Assembly: GCF_027744825.2 (NCBI RefSeq)
Contig: NC_071339.1
Span: 24,243,501 to 24,307,500, forward strand
DNA from: Synchiropus splendidus
Lineage: Eukaryota; Chordata; Actinopteri; Syngnathiformes; Callionymidae
Direction of reading: 5' to 3'
DNA: 64,000 nucleotides
Below, one piece after another: positions 29,391 through 43,900 of the stretch (positions within the stretch are counted from its first letter, which is position 1; each line of letters starts with the position of its first letter). Below the pieces are notes generated by a model, which did no database searches, was not told the DNA's origin, and saw only the letters and a program-made list of their open reading frames with translations. The position numbers and the translations under genes are program-made.

Positions 29391-32300
29391 ATGTTGATAA
29401 CTTTCGAAAAACACTTCAGACAGCTTAGATTTGATGTGCAACTACTAGAAAGACCCTTTCTGCTACAGTGGGAGGTGAAAATTTCATGTTCTGAAGCTTC
29501 CCTGCAAAGTTATGCCACAATGCAATAAACGCGTTTTCAGCCTGAGATAAGGTCGATTCCGGAACGCCAAACATAAGAATGTTGATAACTTTGGAAAAAC
29601 ACTTCAGACAGCTTAGATTTGATGTGCAACTACTAGAAAGACCCTTTCTGCTATAGTGGGATGTTAAAATTTCATGTTCTGAAGTTTCCCTGCAAAGTTA
29701 AGGCACAATGCAGAAAATGCGTTTTCAATAAGGTGCGATCCGGAACGCCAAACATAAAAATGTTGATAACTTTCGAAAAGCACTTCAGACAGCTTAGATT
29801 TGTTGTGCAACTACTAGAAAGACCCTTTCTGCTATAGTGGGAGGTGAAAATTTCATATTCTGCAGCTATCCTTCAGAGTGATGACACCAAGCAGAAAACG
29901 CGTTTTCAGCCTGAGATAAGGTTGATTCCGGAACGCCAAACATAAGAATGTTGATAACTTTGGAAAAACACTTCAGACAGGTTAGATTTGATGTGCAACT
30001 ACTAGAAGGACCCTTTCTGCAATAGTGGCAGGTTAAAATTTCATGTTCTGAAGCTTCCCTCCAAAGTTATGGCACAATGCAGAAAACGCGTTTACAGCCT
30101 GAGAAAAGGTCGATTCCGGAACGCCAAACATAAAAATGTTGATAACTCAGGAAACACTCTACAGACAGCTTAGATTTGATGTGCAACTACTAGAAATACC
30201 CTTTCTGCTGAAGTGGGAGGTGAAAATTTCATGTTCTGAAGCTTCCCTGCAAAGTTATGGCACAATGCAGAAAACGCGTTTTCGACCTGAGATAAGGTCG
30301 ATTCAGGAACGCCAAAGATAAAAATGTTGATAACCTTGGAAAAACACTTCAGACAGCTTAGATTTGATGTGCAACTACGAGAAAGACCCTTTCTCCTATA
30401 GTGGGAGGTGAAAATATCATGTTCTGAGGCTTTCCTGCAAAGTTATGGCAAATTGCGTAAAACGCGTTTTCAGCCTGAGATAAGGTCGATTCCGGAACGC
30501 CAAACATAAAAATGTTGATAACTTTTGAAAAACACTTCAGACAGCTTAGATTTGATGTGCAACTACGAGAAAGACCCTTTCTGCTATAGTGGGAGGAGAA
30601 CATTTCATGTTCTGAAGCTTCCCTGTAAAGTTATGGCACAATGCGTAAAACGCGTTTTGAGCCTGAGATAAGGTCGATTCCGGAACGCCAAACATAAAAA
30701 TGTTGATAACTTTCGAAAAACACTTCAGACAGCTTAGATTTGATGTGTAACTACTAGAAAGACCCTTTCTGCTATAGTGGGAGGTGAACATTTCATGTTC
30801 TGAAGCTTCCCTGTAAAGTTATGGCACGTTGCAGAAAACGTGTTTTCAGCCTGAGATAAGGTTGGTTCTGGAACGCCAAACATAAAAATGTTGATAACTT
30901 TGGAAAAACATTTCAGACAGCTTAGATTTGATGTGCAACTACTAGAAAGACCCTTTCTGCTATTGTGGGAGGTGAAAATTTCATGTTCTAAAGCTTCCCT
31001 GCAAAGTTATGGCACAATGCAGAAAACGCATTTTGAGCCTGAGATAAGGTCGATTCCCGAAGGCCAAACATAAAAATGTTGATCACTTTCGAAAAACACT
31101 TCAGACTGCTTAGATTTGATGCGCAAGTCCCTTTCTGCTATAGTGGGAGGTTAAAATTTCATGTTCGGAAGCTTTCATGCAAAGTTATGGCACAATGCAG
31201 ACAATGCGTTTTCGGCCTGAGATAAGTCGATTCCGGAACGCCAAACATAAAAATGTTGATAACTTTCGAAAAACAGTTCAGACAGCTTAGATTTGATGTG
31301 CAACTACTAGAAAGGCCCTTTCTGCTACAGTGGGAGGTCAAAATTTCATGTTCTGAAGCTTCCCAGCAAAGTTATGGGACAATGCAGAAAACGATTTTTC
31401 ATCCTGAGATAAGGTCGATTCCGGAACGCCAAACATAAAAATGTTGATAGCTTTGGAAAAACACTTCAGACAGCTTAGATTTGATGTGCAACTACGAGAA
31501 AGACCCTTTCTGCGATAGTGGGACGTGAAAATTTCATGTTCGGAAGCATCCATGCAAAGTTATGGCACAATGCAGATAACGCGTTTTCAGCCAGAGATAA
31601 GGTTGATTCCGGAACGCCAAACATAAAAATGATGATAACTTTTGAAACACCCTTCAGACAACTTAGATTTGATGTGCAACTGCTAGAAACACCCTTTCTG
31701 TTGGAGTGGGAGGTGAAAATTTCATGTTCTGAAGCTTCTCTGCAAAGTTATGGCACAATGCAGGAAACGCGTTTTCAGCCTAAGATAAGGTCGATAAGCT
31801 CAGACAGCTTAGATTTGATGTGCAACTACTAAAAAGACCCTTTCTGCTATAGTGGGAGGTGCAAATTTCATGTTCGGAAGCATCCATGCAAAGTTATGGC
31901 ACAATGCAGAAAAAGCGTTTTCAGCCTGAGATAAGGTTGATTCCGGAACGCCAAACATAAAAATGTTGATAACTTTGGAAAAACACTTCAGACAGCTTAA
32001 ATTTGATGTGCAACTACAAGAAAGACCCTTTCTGCTACAGTGGGAGGTGAAAATTTCATGTTCTGAAGCTTTCCTGCAAAGTTATGGCACAATGCGTAAA
32101 ACGCGTTATCAGCCTGAGATAAGGTTGATTCCGGAAAGCCAAACATAAGAATGTTGATAACTTTAGAAAAACACTTCAGACAGCTTAGATTTGATGTGCA
32201 ACCACTATAAAGACGCATTCTGCTGTAGTGGGAGGTGAAAATTTCATGTTCTGAAGCTTCCCTGCAAAGTTATGGCACAATGCGTAAAACGCGTTTTCAG

Positions 32301-35300
32301 CCTGAGATAAGGTTGATTCCGGAACGCCAAACATAAGAATGTTGATAACTTTAGAAAAACACTTCAGACAGCTTAGATTTGATGTGCAACTACTAGAAAT
32401 ACCCTTTCTGCTATAGTGGGAAGTAAAAATTACATGTTCGGAAGCTTCCCTGCAAAGTTATGGCACAATGCGTGAAACGCGTTTTCTGCCTGAGATGAGG
32501 TTGATTTCAGAACGCCAAACATAAAAATGTTGATCACTTTCGAAAAACACTTCAGACAGCTTAGATTTGATGTGCAAGTACTAGAAAGACCCTTTCTGGT
32601 ATAGTGGGAGGTGAAAATTTCATGTTCGGAAGCTTCCCTGCAAAGTTATGGCACAATGCAGAAAACGCGTTTTCATCGTCAGATAAGGTCGATTCCGGAA
32701 CGACAAACATCAAAATGTTGATAACTTTGGAAAAACACTTCAGACAGCTTAGATTTGATGTGCAACTACTCGAAAGACCCTTTCTGCTATCGTGGGAGGT
32801 GAAAATTTCATGTTCTGAAGCTTCCCTGTAAAGTTATGGCACAATGCAGAAAACGCGTTTTCAGCCTGAGATGAGGTTGATTTCAGAACGCCAAACATAA
32901 AAATGTTGAGCACTTTGGAAAAACACTTCAGACAGCTTAGATTTGATGTGCAAGTACTAGAAAGACCCTTTCTGGTATAGTGGGAGGCGAAAATTTCATG
33001 TTCTGAAGCTTTCCTGCAAAGTTATGGCACAATGCGTAAAACGCGTTTTCAGCCTGAGATAAGGTCGATTCCGGAACGCCAAACATAAAAATGTTGATAA
33101 CTTTAGAAAAACACTTCAAACAGCTTAGATTTGATGTGCAACTACTAGAAAGACCCTTTCTGCTACAGTGGGAGGTGAAAATGTCATGTTCTGAAGCTTT
33201 CCTGCAAAGTTATGCCACAATGCAAGAAACGCGTTTTCAGCCTGAGATAAGGTCGATTCAGGAACGCCAAACATAAAAGTGTTGATAACTTTGGAAAAAC
33301 ACTTCAGACAGCTTAGATTTGATATGCAACTACGAGAAAGACCCTTTCTGCTATAGTGGTAGGTGAAAATTTCATGTTCTGGAGCTTACCTTCAAAGTTT
33401 TGGCACAATGCAGAAAACGCGTTTTCAGCCTGAGTTAAGGTGGGTTCCAGAACGCCAAACATAAAAATGTTGATAACTTTCGAAAAACACTTCAGACAGC
33501 TTAGATTTGATGTGCAACTACTAGAAAGACCCTTTCTGCTACAGTGGGAGGTGAAAATTTCATGTTCTGAAGCTTCCCTGCAAAGTTATGCCACAATGCA
33601 ATAAACGCGTTTTCAGCCTGAGATAAGGTCGATTCCGGAACGCCAAACATAAAAATATTGATAACTTTGGAAAAACACTTCAGACAGCTTAGATTTGATG
33701 TGCAACCACTAGAAAGACCCTTTCAGCTATAGTGGGAGTAGAAAATTTCATGTTCTGACGCTTTCCTGCAAAGTTATGGCACAATGCGTAAAACGCGTTT
33801 TCAGCCTGAGATAAGGTTGATTCCGGAACGCCAAACATAAGAATGTTGATAACTTTGGAAAAACACTTCAGACAGCTTAGATTTGATGTGCAACTACTAG
33901 AAAGACCCTTTCTGCTATAGTGGGATGTTAAAATTTCATGTTCTGAAGTTTCCCTGCAAAGTTAAGGCACAATGCAGAAAATGCGTTTTCAATAAGGTGC
34001 GATCCGGAACGCCAAACATAAAAATGTTGATAACTTTCGAAAAGCACTTCAGACAGCTTAGATTTGTTGTGCAACTACTAGAAAGACCCTTTCTGCTATA
34101 GTGGGAGGTGAAAATTTCATATTCTGCAGCTATCCTTCAGAGTGATGACACCAAGCAGAAAACGCGTTTTCAGCCTGAGATAAGGTTGATTCCGGAACGC
34201 CAAACATAAGAATGTTGATAACTTTGGAAAAACACTTCAGACAGGTTAGATTTGATGTGCAACTACTAGAAGGACCCTTTCTGCAATAGTGGCAGGTTAA
34301 AATTTCATGTTCTGAAGCTTCCCTCCAAAGTTATGGCACAATGCAGAAAACGCGTTTACAGCCTGAGAAAAGGTCGATTCCGGAACGCCAAACATAAAAA
34401 TGTTGATAACTCAGGAAACACTCTACAGACAGCTTAGATTTGATGTGCAACTACTAGAAATACCCTTTCTGCTGAAGTGGGAGGTGAAAATTTCATGTTC
34501 TGAAGCTTCCCTGCAAAGTTATGGCACAATGCAGAAAACGCGTTTTCGACCTGAGATAAGGTCGATTCAGGAACGCCAAAGATAAAAATGTTGATAACCT
34601 TGGAAAAACACTTCAGACAGCTTAGATTTGATGTGCAACTACGAGAAAGACCCTTTCTCCTATAGTGGGAGGTGAAAATATCATGTTCTGAGGCTTTCCT
34701 GCAAAGTTATGGCAAATTGCGTAAAACGCGTTTTCAGCCTGAGATAAGGTCGATTCCGGAACGCCAAACATAAAAATGTTGATAACTTTTGAAAAACACT
34801 TCAGACAGCTTAGATTTGATGTGCAACTACGAGAAAGACCCTTTCTGCTATAGTGGGAGGAGAACATTTCATGTTCTGAAGCTTCCCTGTAAAGTTATGG
34901 CACAATGCGTAAAACGCGTTTTGAGCCTGAGATAAGGTCGATTCCGGAACGCCAAACATAAAAATGTTGATAACTTTTGAAAAACACTTTCAGACAGCCT
35001 AGATTTGATGTGCAACTACTAAAAAGACCCTTTCTGCTATAGTGGGAGGTTAAATTTCATGTTCGGAAGCTTTCATGCAAAGTTATGGCACAATGCAGAC
35101 AACGCGTTTTCAGACTGAGATAAGGTCGATTCCGGAACGCCAAACATAAAAAATGTTGATAACTTTCGAAAAACACTTCAGACAGCTTAGATTTGATGTG
35201 TAACTACTAGAAAGACCCTTTCTGCTATAGTGGGAGGTGAACATTTCATGTTCTGAAGCTTCCCTGTAAAGTTATGGCACGTTGCAGAAAACGTGTTTTC

Positions 35301-37960
35301 AGCCTGAGATAAGGTTGGTTCTGGAACGCCAAACATAAAAATGTTGATAACTTTGGAAAAACATTTCAGACAGCTTAGATTTGATGTGCAACTACTAGAA
35401 AGACCCTTTCTGCTATTGTGGGAGGTGAAAATTTCATGTTCTAAAGCTTCCCTGCAAAGTTATGGCACAATGCAGAAAACGCATTTTGAGCCTGAGATAA
35501 GGTCGATTCCCGAAGGCCAAACATAAAAATGTTGATCACTTTCGAAAAACACTTCAGACTGCTTAGATTTGATGCGCAAGTCCCTTTCTGCTATAGTGGG
35601 AGGTTAAAATTTCATGTTCGGAAGCTTTCATGCAAAGTTATGGCACAATGCAGACAATGCGTTTTCGGCCTGAGATAAGTCGATTCCGGAACGCCAAACA
35701 TAAAAATGTTGATAACTTTCGAAAAACAGTTCAGACAGCTTAGATTTGATGTGCAACTACTAGAAAGGCCCTTTCTGCTACAGTGGGAGGTCAAAATTTC
35801 ATGTTCTGAAGCTTCCCAGCAAAGTTATGGGACAATGCAGAAAACGATTTTTCATCCTGAGATAAGGTCGATTCCGGAACGCCAAACATAAAAATGTTGA
35901 TAGCTTTGGAAAAACACTTCAGACAGCTTAGATTTGATGTGCAACTACTAGAAAGACCCTTTCTGCGATAGTGGGACGTGAAAATTTCATGTTCGGAAGC
36001 ATCCATGCAAAGTTATGGCACAATGCAGATAACGCGTTTTCAGCCAGAGATAAGGTTGATTCCGGAACGCCAAACATAAAAATGATGATAACTTTTGAAA
36101 CACCCTTCAGACAACTTAGATTTGATGTGCAACTGCTAGAAACACCCTTTCTGTTGGAGTGGGAGGTGAAAATTTCATGTTCTGAAGCTTCTCTTCAAAG
36201 TTATGGCACAATGCAGGAAACGCGTTTTCAGCCTAAGATAAGGTCGATAAGCTCAGACAGCTTAGATTTGATGTGCAACTACTAAAAAGACCCTTTCTGC
36301 TATAGTGGGAGGTGCAAATTTCATGTTCGGAAGCATCCATGCAAAGTTATGGCACAATGCAGAAAAAGCGTTTTCAGCCTGAGATAAGGTTGATTCCGGA
36401 ACGCCAAACATAAAAATGTTGATAACTTTGGAAAAACACTTCAGACAGCTTAAATTTGATGTGCAACTACAAGAAAGACCCTTTCTGCTACAGTGGGAGG
36501 TGAAAATTTCATGTTCTGAAGCTTTCCTGCAAAGTTATGGCACAATGCGTAAAACGCGTTATCAGCCTGAGATAAGGTTGATTCCGGAAAGCCAAACATA
36601 AGAATGTTGATAACTTTAGAAAAACACTTCAGACAGCTTAGATTTGATGTGCAACCACTATAAAGACGCATTCTGCTGTAGTGGGAGGTGAAAATTTCAT
36701 GTTCTGAAGCTTCCCTGCAAAGTTATGGCACAATGCGTAAAACGCGTTTTCAGCCTGAGATAAGGTTGATTCCGGAACGCCAAACATAAGAATGTTGATA
36801 ACTTTAGAAAAACACTTCAGACAGCTTAGATTTGATGTGCAACTACTAGAAAGACCCTTTCTGGTATAGTGGGAGGCGAAAATTTCATGTTCTGAAGCTT
36901 TCCTGCAAAGTTATGGCACAATGCGTAAAACGCGTTTTCAGCCTGAGATAAGGTCGATTCCGGAACGCCAAACATAAAAATGTTGATAACTTTAGAAAAA
37001 CACTTCAAACAGCTTAGATTTGATGTGCAACTACTAGAAAGACCCTTTCTGCTACAGTGGGAGGTGAAAATGTCATGTTCTGAAGCTTTCCTGCAAAGTT
37101 ATGCCACAATGCAAGAAACGCGTTTTCAGCCTGAGATAAGGTCGATTCAGGAACGCCAAACATAAAAGTGTTGATAACTTTGGAAAAACACTTCAGACAG
37201 CTTAGATTTGATATGCAACTACGAGAAAGACCCTTTCTGCTATAGTGGTAGGTGAAAATTTCATGTTCTGGAGCTTACCTACAAAGTTTTGGCAAAATGC
37301 AGAAAACGCGTTTTCAGCCTGAGATAAGGTGGGTTCCAGAACGCCAAACATAAAAATGTTGATAACTTTGGAAAAACACTTCAGACAGCTTAGATTTGAT
37401 GTGCAACTACTAGAAAGACCCTTTCTGCTATAGTGGGATGTTAAAATTTCATGTTCTGAAGTTTCCCTGCAAAGTTATGGCACAATGCAGAAAATGCGTT
37501 TTCAATAAGGTGCGATCCGGAACGCCAAACATAAAAATGTTGATAACTTTCGAAAAGCACTTCAGACAGCTTAGATTTGTTGTGCAACTACTAGAAAGAC
37601 CCTTTCTGCTATAGTGGGAGGTGAAAATTTCATATTCTGCAGCTATCCTTCAGAGTGATGACACCAAGCAGAAAACGCGTTTTCAGCCTGAGATAAGGTT
37701 GATTCCGGAACGCCAAACATAAGAATGTTGATAACTTTGGAAAAACACTTCAGACAGGTTAGATTTGATGTGCAACTACTAGAAGGACCCTTTCTGCAAT
37801 AGTGGCAGGTTAAAATTTCATGTTCTGAAGCTTCCCTCCAAAGTTATGGCACAATGCAGAAAACGCGTTTACAGCCTGAGAAAAGGTCGATTCCGGAACG
37901 CCAAACATAAAAATGTTGATAACTCAGGAAAAACTCTACAGACAGCTTAGATTTGATGTG
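29280..37960 (+). repeat. Multi-copy segment: about 4.3-kb block duplicated, part triplicated
   Basis: The region about 29,285-33,380 recurs at about 33,361-37,270. The offset is 4,076 bp at the start, 4,264 from about 29,600, 4,453 from about 30,690 and 3,889 from about 32,940. Each step is 188 bp, 188+1 bp or 3 x 188 bp, that is, whole-monomer gains and losses. Shared private lesions include a short monomer at 31,120/35,573 (gcgcaagtccctttctgc) and a ~55-bp deletion at 31,795/36,248 (ggtcgataagctcagacag). A third partial copy of the start lies at about 37,390-37,940. Confidence 0.88.
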
Positions 37961-40900
37961 CAACTACGAGAAAGACCCTTTCTGCTATAGTGGGAGGTGA
38001 AAATATCATGTTCTGAGGCTTTCCTGCAAAGTTATGGCAAATTGCGTAAAACGCGTTTTCAGCCTGAGATAAGGTCGATTCCGGAACGCCAAACATAAAA
38101 ATGTTGATAACTTTTGAAAAACACATCAGACAGCTTAGATTTGATGTGCAACTACTAGAAATACCCTTTCTGATATGGTGGGAGGAGAAAATTTCATGTT
38201 CTGAAGTCTCCCTGCAAAGTTGTGGGACAATGCAGAAAACGATTTTTCATCCAGTGATAAGGTCGATTCCGGAACGCCAAACATAAAAATGTTGATAACT
38301 TTCGAAAAACACTTTCGACAGCTTAGATTTGATGTGCAACTACTAGAAATACCCTTTCTGATATGGTGGGAGGAGAAAATTTCATGTTCTGAAGTCTCCC
38401 TGCAAAGTTATGGCACAATGCAGAAAACGCGTTTTCAGCCTGAGATAAGGTGGGTTCCAGAACGCCAAACATAAAAATGTTGATAACTTTGGAAAAACAC
38501 TTCAGACAGCTTAGATTTGATGTGCAACTACTAGAAAGACCCTTTCAGCTCTAGTGGGACGTGAAAATTTCATGTTCTAAAGCTTCCCTGCAAAGTTATG
38601 GCACAATGCAGAAAACGCGTTTTCAGCCTGAGAAAAGGTCGATTCCGAAACGCCAAACATAAAAATGTTGATAACTTTGGAAAAACACTTTCGACAGCTT
38701 AGATTTGATGTGCAACTACTAGAAAGACCCTTTCTGCTACAGTGGGAGGTGAAAATTTCATGTTCTGAAGCTTCCCTGCAAAGTTATGCCACAATGCAAG
38801 AAACGCGTTTTCAGCCTGAGATAAGGTCGATTCAGGAACGCCAAACATAAAAATATTGATAACTTTGGAAAAACACTTCAGACAGGTTAGATTTGATGTG
38901 CAACTACTAGAAAGACCCTTTCTGCTATAGTGGGAGGCGAAAATTTCATGTTCTGAAGCTTCCCTGCAAAGTTATGGCACAATGCAGAAAACGCGTTTTC
39001 AGCCTGAGATAAGGTGGGTTCCAGAACGCCAAACATAAAAATGTTGATAAATTTGGAAAAACACTTCAGACAGCTTAGATTTTATGTGCAACTACTAGAA
39101 AGACCCTCTCTGCTATAGTGGGAGGCGAATATTTCATGTTCTGAAGCTTCCCTGCAAAGTTATGGCAGAATGCGTAAATCGTGTTTTCAACCTGAGATAA
39201 GGTCGATTCCGGAACGCCAAACATAAAAGTGTTGATAACTTTGGAAAAACACTTCAAACAGCTTTGATTTGATGTACACCTACTAGAAAGACCCTTTCTG
39301 CTATAGTGGGAGGTGAAATTTTCATGTTCTAAAGCTTCCCTGCAAAGTAATGGCACAATGCAGAAAACGCGTTTTCGGCCTGAGATATGGTCGATTCAGG
39401 AACGCCAAAGATAAAAATGTTGATAACCTTGGAAAAACACTTCTGACAGCTTAGATTTGATGTGCAACTACGAGAATGACCCTTTCTGCTATAGTGGGAG
39501 GTGAAAATATCATGTTCTGAGGCTTTCCTGCAAAGTTATGGCAAATTGCGTAAAACGCGTTTTCAGCTTGAGATAAGGTTGATTCCGGAACACCAAACGT
39601 AAGAATGTTGATAACTTTGGAAAAACACTTCAGACAACTTAGATTTTACGTGCAACTACTAGAAAGACCCTCTCTGCTATAGTGGGAGGCGAATATTTCA
39701 TGTTCTGAAGCTTCCCTGCAAAGTCATGGCAGAATGCGTAAATCGTGTTTTCAACCTGAGATAAGGTCGATTCCGGAACGCCAAACATAAAAGTGTTGAT
39801 AACTTTGGAAAAACACTTCAAACAGCTTTGATTTGATGTGCACCTACTAGAAAGACCCTTTCTGCTATAGTGGGAGGTGAAATTTTCATGTTCTAAAGCT
39901 TCCGTGCAAAGTAATGGCACAATGCAGAAAACGCGTTTTCGGCCTGAGATAAGGTCGATTCAGGAACACCAAACATAAAAATGTTGAAAACCTTCGAAAA
40001 ACACTTCAGACAGCTTAGATTTGATGTGCAACTACGAGAAGGACCCTTTCTGCTATAGTGGGAGTTGAAAATATCATGCTCTGAAGCTTCCCAGCTAAGT
40101 TATGGCACAATGCGTAAAACGCGTTTTCAGCCTGAGATGAGGTTGATTTCAGAACCCCAAACATAAAAATGTTGATAACTCAGGAAAAACTCTACAGACA
40201 GCTTAGATTTGATGTGCAACTACTAGAAAGACCCTTTCTGCTATAGTGGGAGGTGAAAATTTCATATTCTGCAGCTTTCCTGCAAAGTGATGACACCAAG
40301 CAGAAAACGCGTTTTCAGCCTGAGATAAGGTTGATTCCGGAACGCCAAACATAAGAATGTTGATAACTTTGGAAAAACACTTCAGACAGCTTAGATTTGA
40401 TGTGCAACTACTAGAAAGACCCTTTCTGCTATAGTGGGAGGAGAAAATTTCATGTTCTGAAGTCTCCCTGCAAAGTTATGGCACTATCCAGAAAACGCGT
40501 TTTCAGCCTGAGATAAGGTGGGTTCCAGAACGCCAAACATAAAAATGTGGATAACTTTGGAAAAACACTTCAGACAGCTTAGATTTGATGTGCAACTACT
40601 AGAAGGACCCTTTCTGCTATTAGTGGGAGGTGAAAATGTCATGTTCTGAAGCTTCCCTGCAAAGTTATGGCACAATGCGTAAAACGCGTTTTCAGCCTGA
40701 GATGAGGTTGATTTCAGAACGCCAAACATAAAAATGTTGAGAACTTTGGAAAAACACTTCAGACAGCTAAGATTTGATGTGCAACTACTAGAAAGACCCT
40801 TTCTGCTATAGTGGGAGGTGAAAATTTCATGTTCTGGAGCTTACCTTCAAAGTTTTTGCACAATGCAGAAATCGCGTTTTCAGCCTGAGATAAGGTGAGT

Positions 40901-43900
40901 TCCAGAACGTCAAACATAAAAATGTTGATAACTTTGGAAAAACACTTCAGACTGCTTAGATTTGATATGCAACTACGAGAAAGACCCTTTCTGCTACAGT
41001 GGGAGGTGAAAATTTCATGTTCTGAAGCTTCCATGCAAAGTTATGCCACAATGCAAGAAACGCGTTTTCAGCCTGAGATAAGGTCGATTCAGGAACGCCA
41101 AACATAAAAGTGTTGATAACTTTGGAAAAACACTTCAGACAGCTTAGATTTGATATGCAACTACGAGAAAGACCCTTTCTGCTATAGTGGGAGGTGAAAA
41201 TTTCATGTTCTGAAGTTTCCCTGCAAAGTTATGGCACAATGCAGAAAATGCGTTTTCAATAAGGTGCGATCCGGAACGCCAAACATAAAAATGTTGATAA
41301 CTTTCGAAAAGCACTTCAGACAGCTTAGATTTGTTGTGCAACTACTAGAAAGACCCTTTCTGCTATAGTGGGAGGTGAAAATTTCATATTCTGCAGCTTT
41401 CCTGCAAAGTGATGACACCAAGCAGAAAACGCGTTTTCAGCCTGAGATAAGGTTGATTCCGGAACGCCAAACATAAGAATGTTGATAACTTTGGAAAAAC
41501 ACTTCAGACAGCTTAGATTTGATGTGCAACTACTAGAAAGACCCTTTCTGCTATAGTGGGAGGAGAAAATTTCATGTTCTGAAGTCTCCCTGCAAAGTTA
41601 AGGCACTATCCAGAAAACGCGTTTTCAGCCTGAGATAAGGTGGGTTCCAGAACGCCAAACATAAAAATGTGGATAACTTTGAAAAAACACTTCAGACAGC
41701 TTAGATTTGATGTGCAACTACTAGAAAGACCCTTTCTGCTATTAGTGGGAGGTGAAAATGTCATGTTCTGAAGCTTCCCTGCAAAGTTATGGCAAAATAT
41801 GTAAAGCGCGTTTTCAGGCTGAGATAAGGTCGATTCCGAAACGCCAAACATAAAAATGTTGATAACTTTGGAAAAACACTTTCGACAGCTTAGATTTGAT
41901 GTGCAACTACTAGAAAGACCCTTTCTTCTATAGTGGGAGGTTAAAATTTCCTGTTCTGAAGCTTCCCTGCAAAGTTATGGCACAATGCGTAAAACACGTT
42001 TTCAGCCTGAGATGAGGTTGATTTCAGAACGCCAAACATAAAAATGTTGAGAACTTTGGAAAAACACTTCAGACAGCTTAGATTTGATGTGCAACTCCGA
42101 GAAAGACCCTTTCTGCTACAGTGGGAGGTGAAAATTTCATGTTCTGAAGCTTCCCTGCAAAGTTATGCCACAATGCAAGAAACGCGTTTTCAGCCTGAGA
42201 TAAGGTCGATTCAGGAACGCCAAACATAAAAGTGTTGATAACTTTGGAAAAACACTTCAGACAGCTTAGATTTGATATGCAACTACGAGAAAGACCCTTT
42301 CTGCTATAGTGGGAGGTGAAAATTTCATGTTCTGAAGTTTCCCTGCAAAGTTATGGCACAATGCAGAAAATGCGTTTTCAATAAGGTGCGATCCGGAACG
42401 CCAAACATAAAAATGTTGATAACTTTCGAAAAGCACTTCAGACAGCTTAGATTTGTTGTGCAACTACTAGAAAGACCCTTTCTGCTATAGTGGGATGTTA
42501 AAATTTCATATTCTGCAGCTTTCCTGCAAAGTGATGACACCAAGCAGAAAACGCGTTTTCAGCCTGAGATAAGGTGGGTTCCACAACGCCAAACATAAAA
42601 ATGTTGATAACTTTGGAAATACACTTCAGACAGCTTAGATTTGATGCGCAACTACTAGAAATACCCTTTCTGCTGAAGTGGGAGGTGAAAATTTCATGTT
42701 CTGAAGCTTCCCTGCAAAGTTATGGCAAATTGCGTAAAACGCGTTTTCAGCTTGAGATAAGGTTGATTCCGGAACGCCAAACATAAGAATGTTGATAACT
42801 TTGGAAAAACACTTCTGACAGCTTAGATTTGATGTGCAACTACGAGAATGACCCTTTCTGCTATAGTGGGAGGTGAAAATATCATGTTCTGAGGCTTTCC
42901 TGCAAAGTTATGGCAAATTGCGTAAAACGCGTTTTCAGCTTGAGATAAGGTTGATTCCGGAACGCCAAACATAAGAATGTTGATAACTTTGGAAAAACAC
43001 TTCAGACAACTTAGATTTGACGTGCAACTACTAGAAATACCCTTTCTGATATGGTGGGAGGAGAAAATTTCATGTTCTGAAGTCTCCCTGCAAAGTTATG
43101 GCACAATGCAGAAAACGCGTTTTCAGCCTGCGATAAGCTGGGTTCCAGAACGCCAAACATAAAATTGTTGATAACTTTGGAAAAACACTTCAGACAGCTT
43201 AGATTTGATGTGCGACTACTAGAAAGACCCTTTCAGCTCGAGTGGGACGTGAAAATTTCATGTTCTAAAGCTTCCCTGCAAAGTTATGGCACAATGCAGA
43301 AAACGCGTTTTCAACCTGAGATAAGGTGGGTTCCACAACGCCAAACATGAAAATGTTGATAACTTTGGAAATACACTTCAGAAAGCTTAGATTTGATGCG
43401 CAAATACTAGAAAGACCCTTTCTGCTATATTGGGAGGTCAGAATTTCATGTTCTGAAGCTTCCCTGCAAAGTTATGGGACAATGCAGAAAACGATTTTTC
43501 ATCCTGAGATAAGGTCGATTCCGGAACGCCAAACATAAAAATGTTGATAACTTTCGAAAAACACTTCAGACAGCTTAGATTTGTTGTGCAACTACTAGAA
43601 ATACCCTTTCTGCTCTAGTGGGAGGTGAAAATTTCATGTTCGGAAGCATCCATGCAAAGTTATGGCACAATGCAGATAACGCGTTTACAGCCTGAGAAAA
43701 GGTCGATTCCGGAACGCCAAACATAAAAATGTTGATAACTCAGGAAAAACTCTACAGACAGCTTAGATTTGATGTGCAACTACGAGAAAGACCCTTTCTG
43801 CTATAGTGGGAGGTGAAAATATCATGTTCTGAGGCTTTCCTGCAAAGTTATGGCAAATTGCGTAAAACGCGTTTTCAGCCTGAGATAAGGTCGATTCCGG

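Noticed and set aside
21949..32831. Identical open frame at 21,949 and 32,604 as a possible duplicated gene
   Set aside because: Both are satellite monomers in a copied block; the match extends through non-coding phase and both strands.
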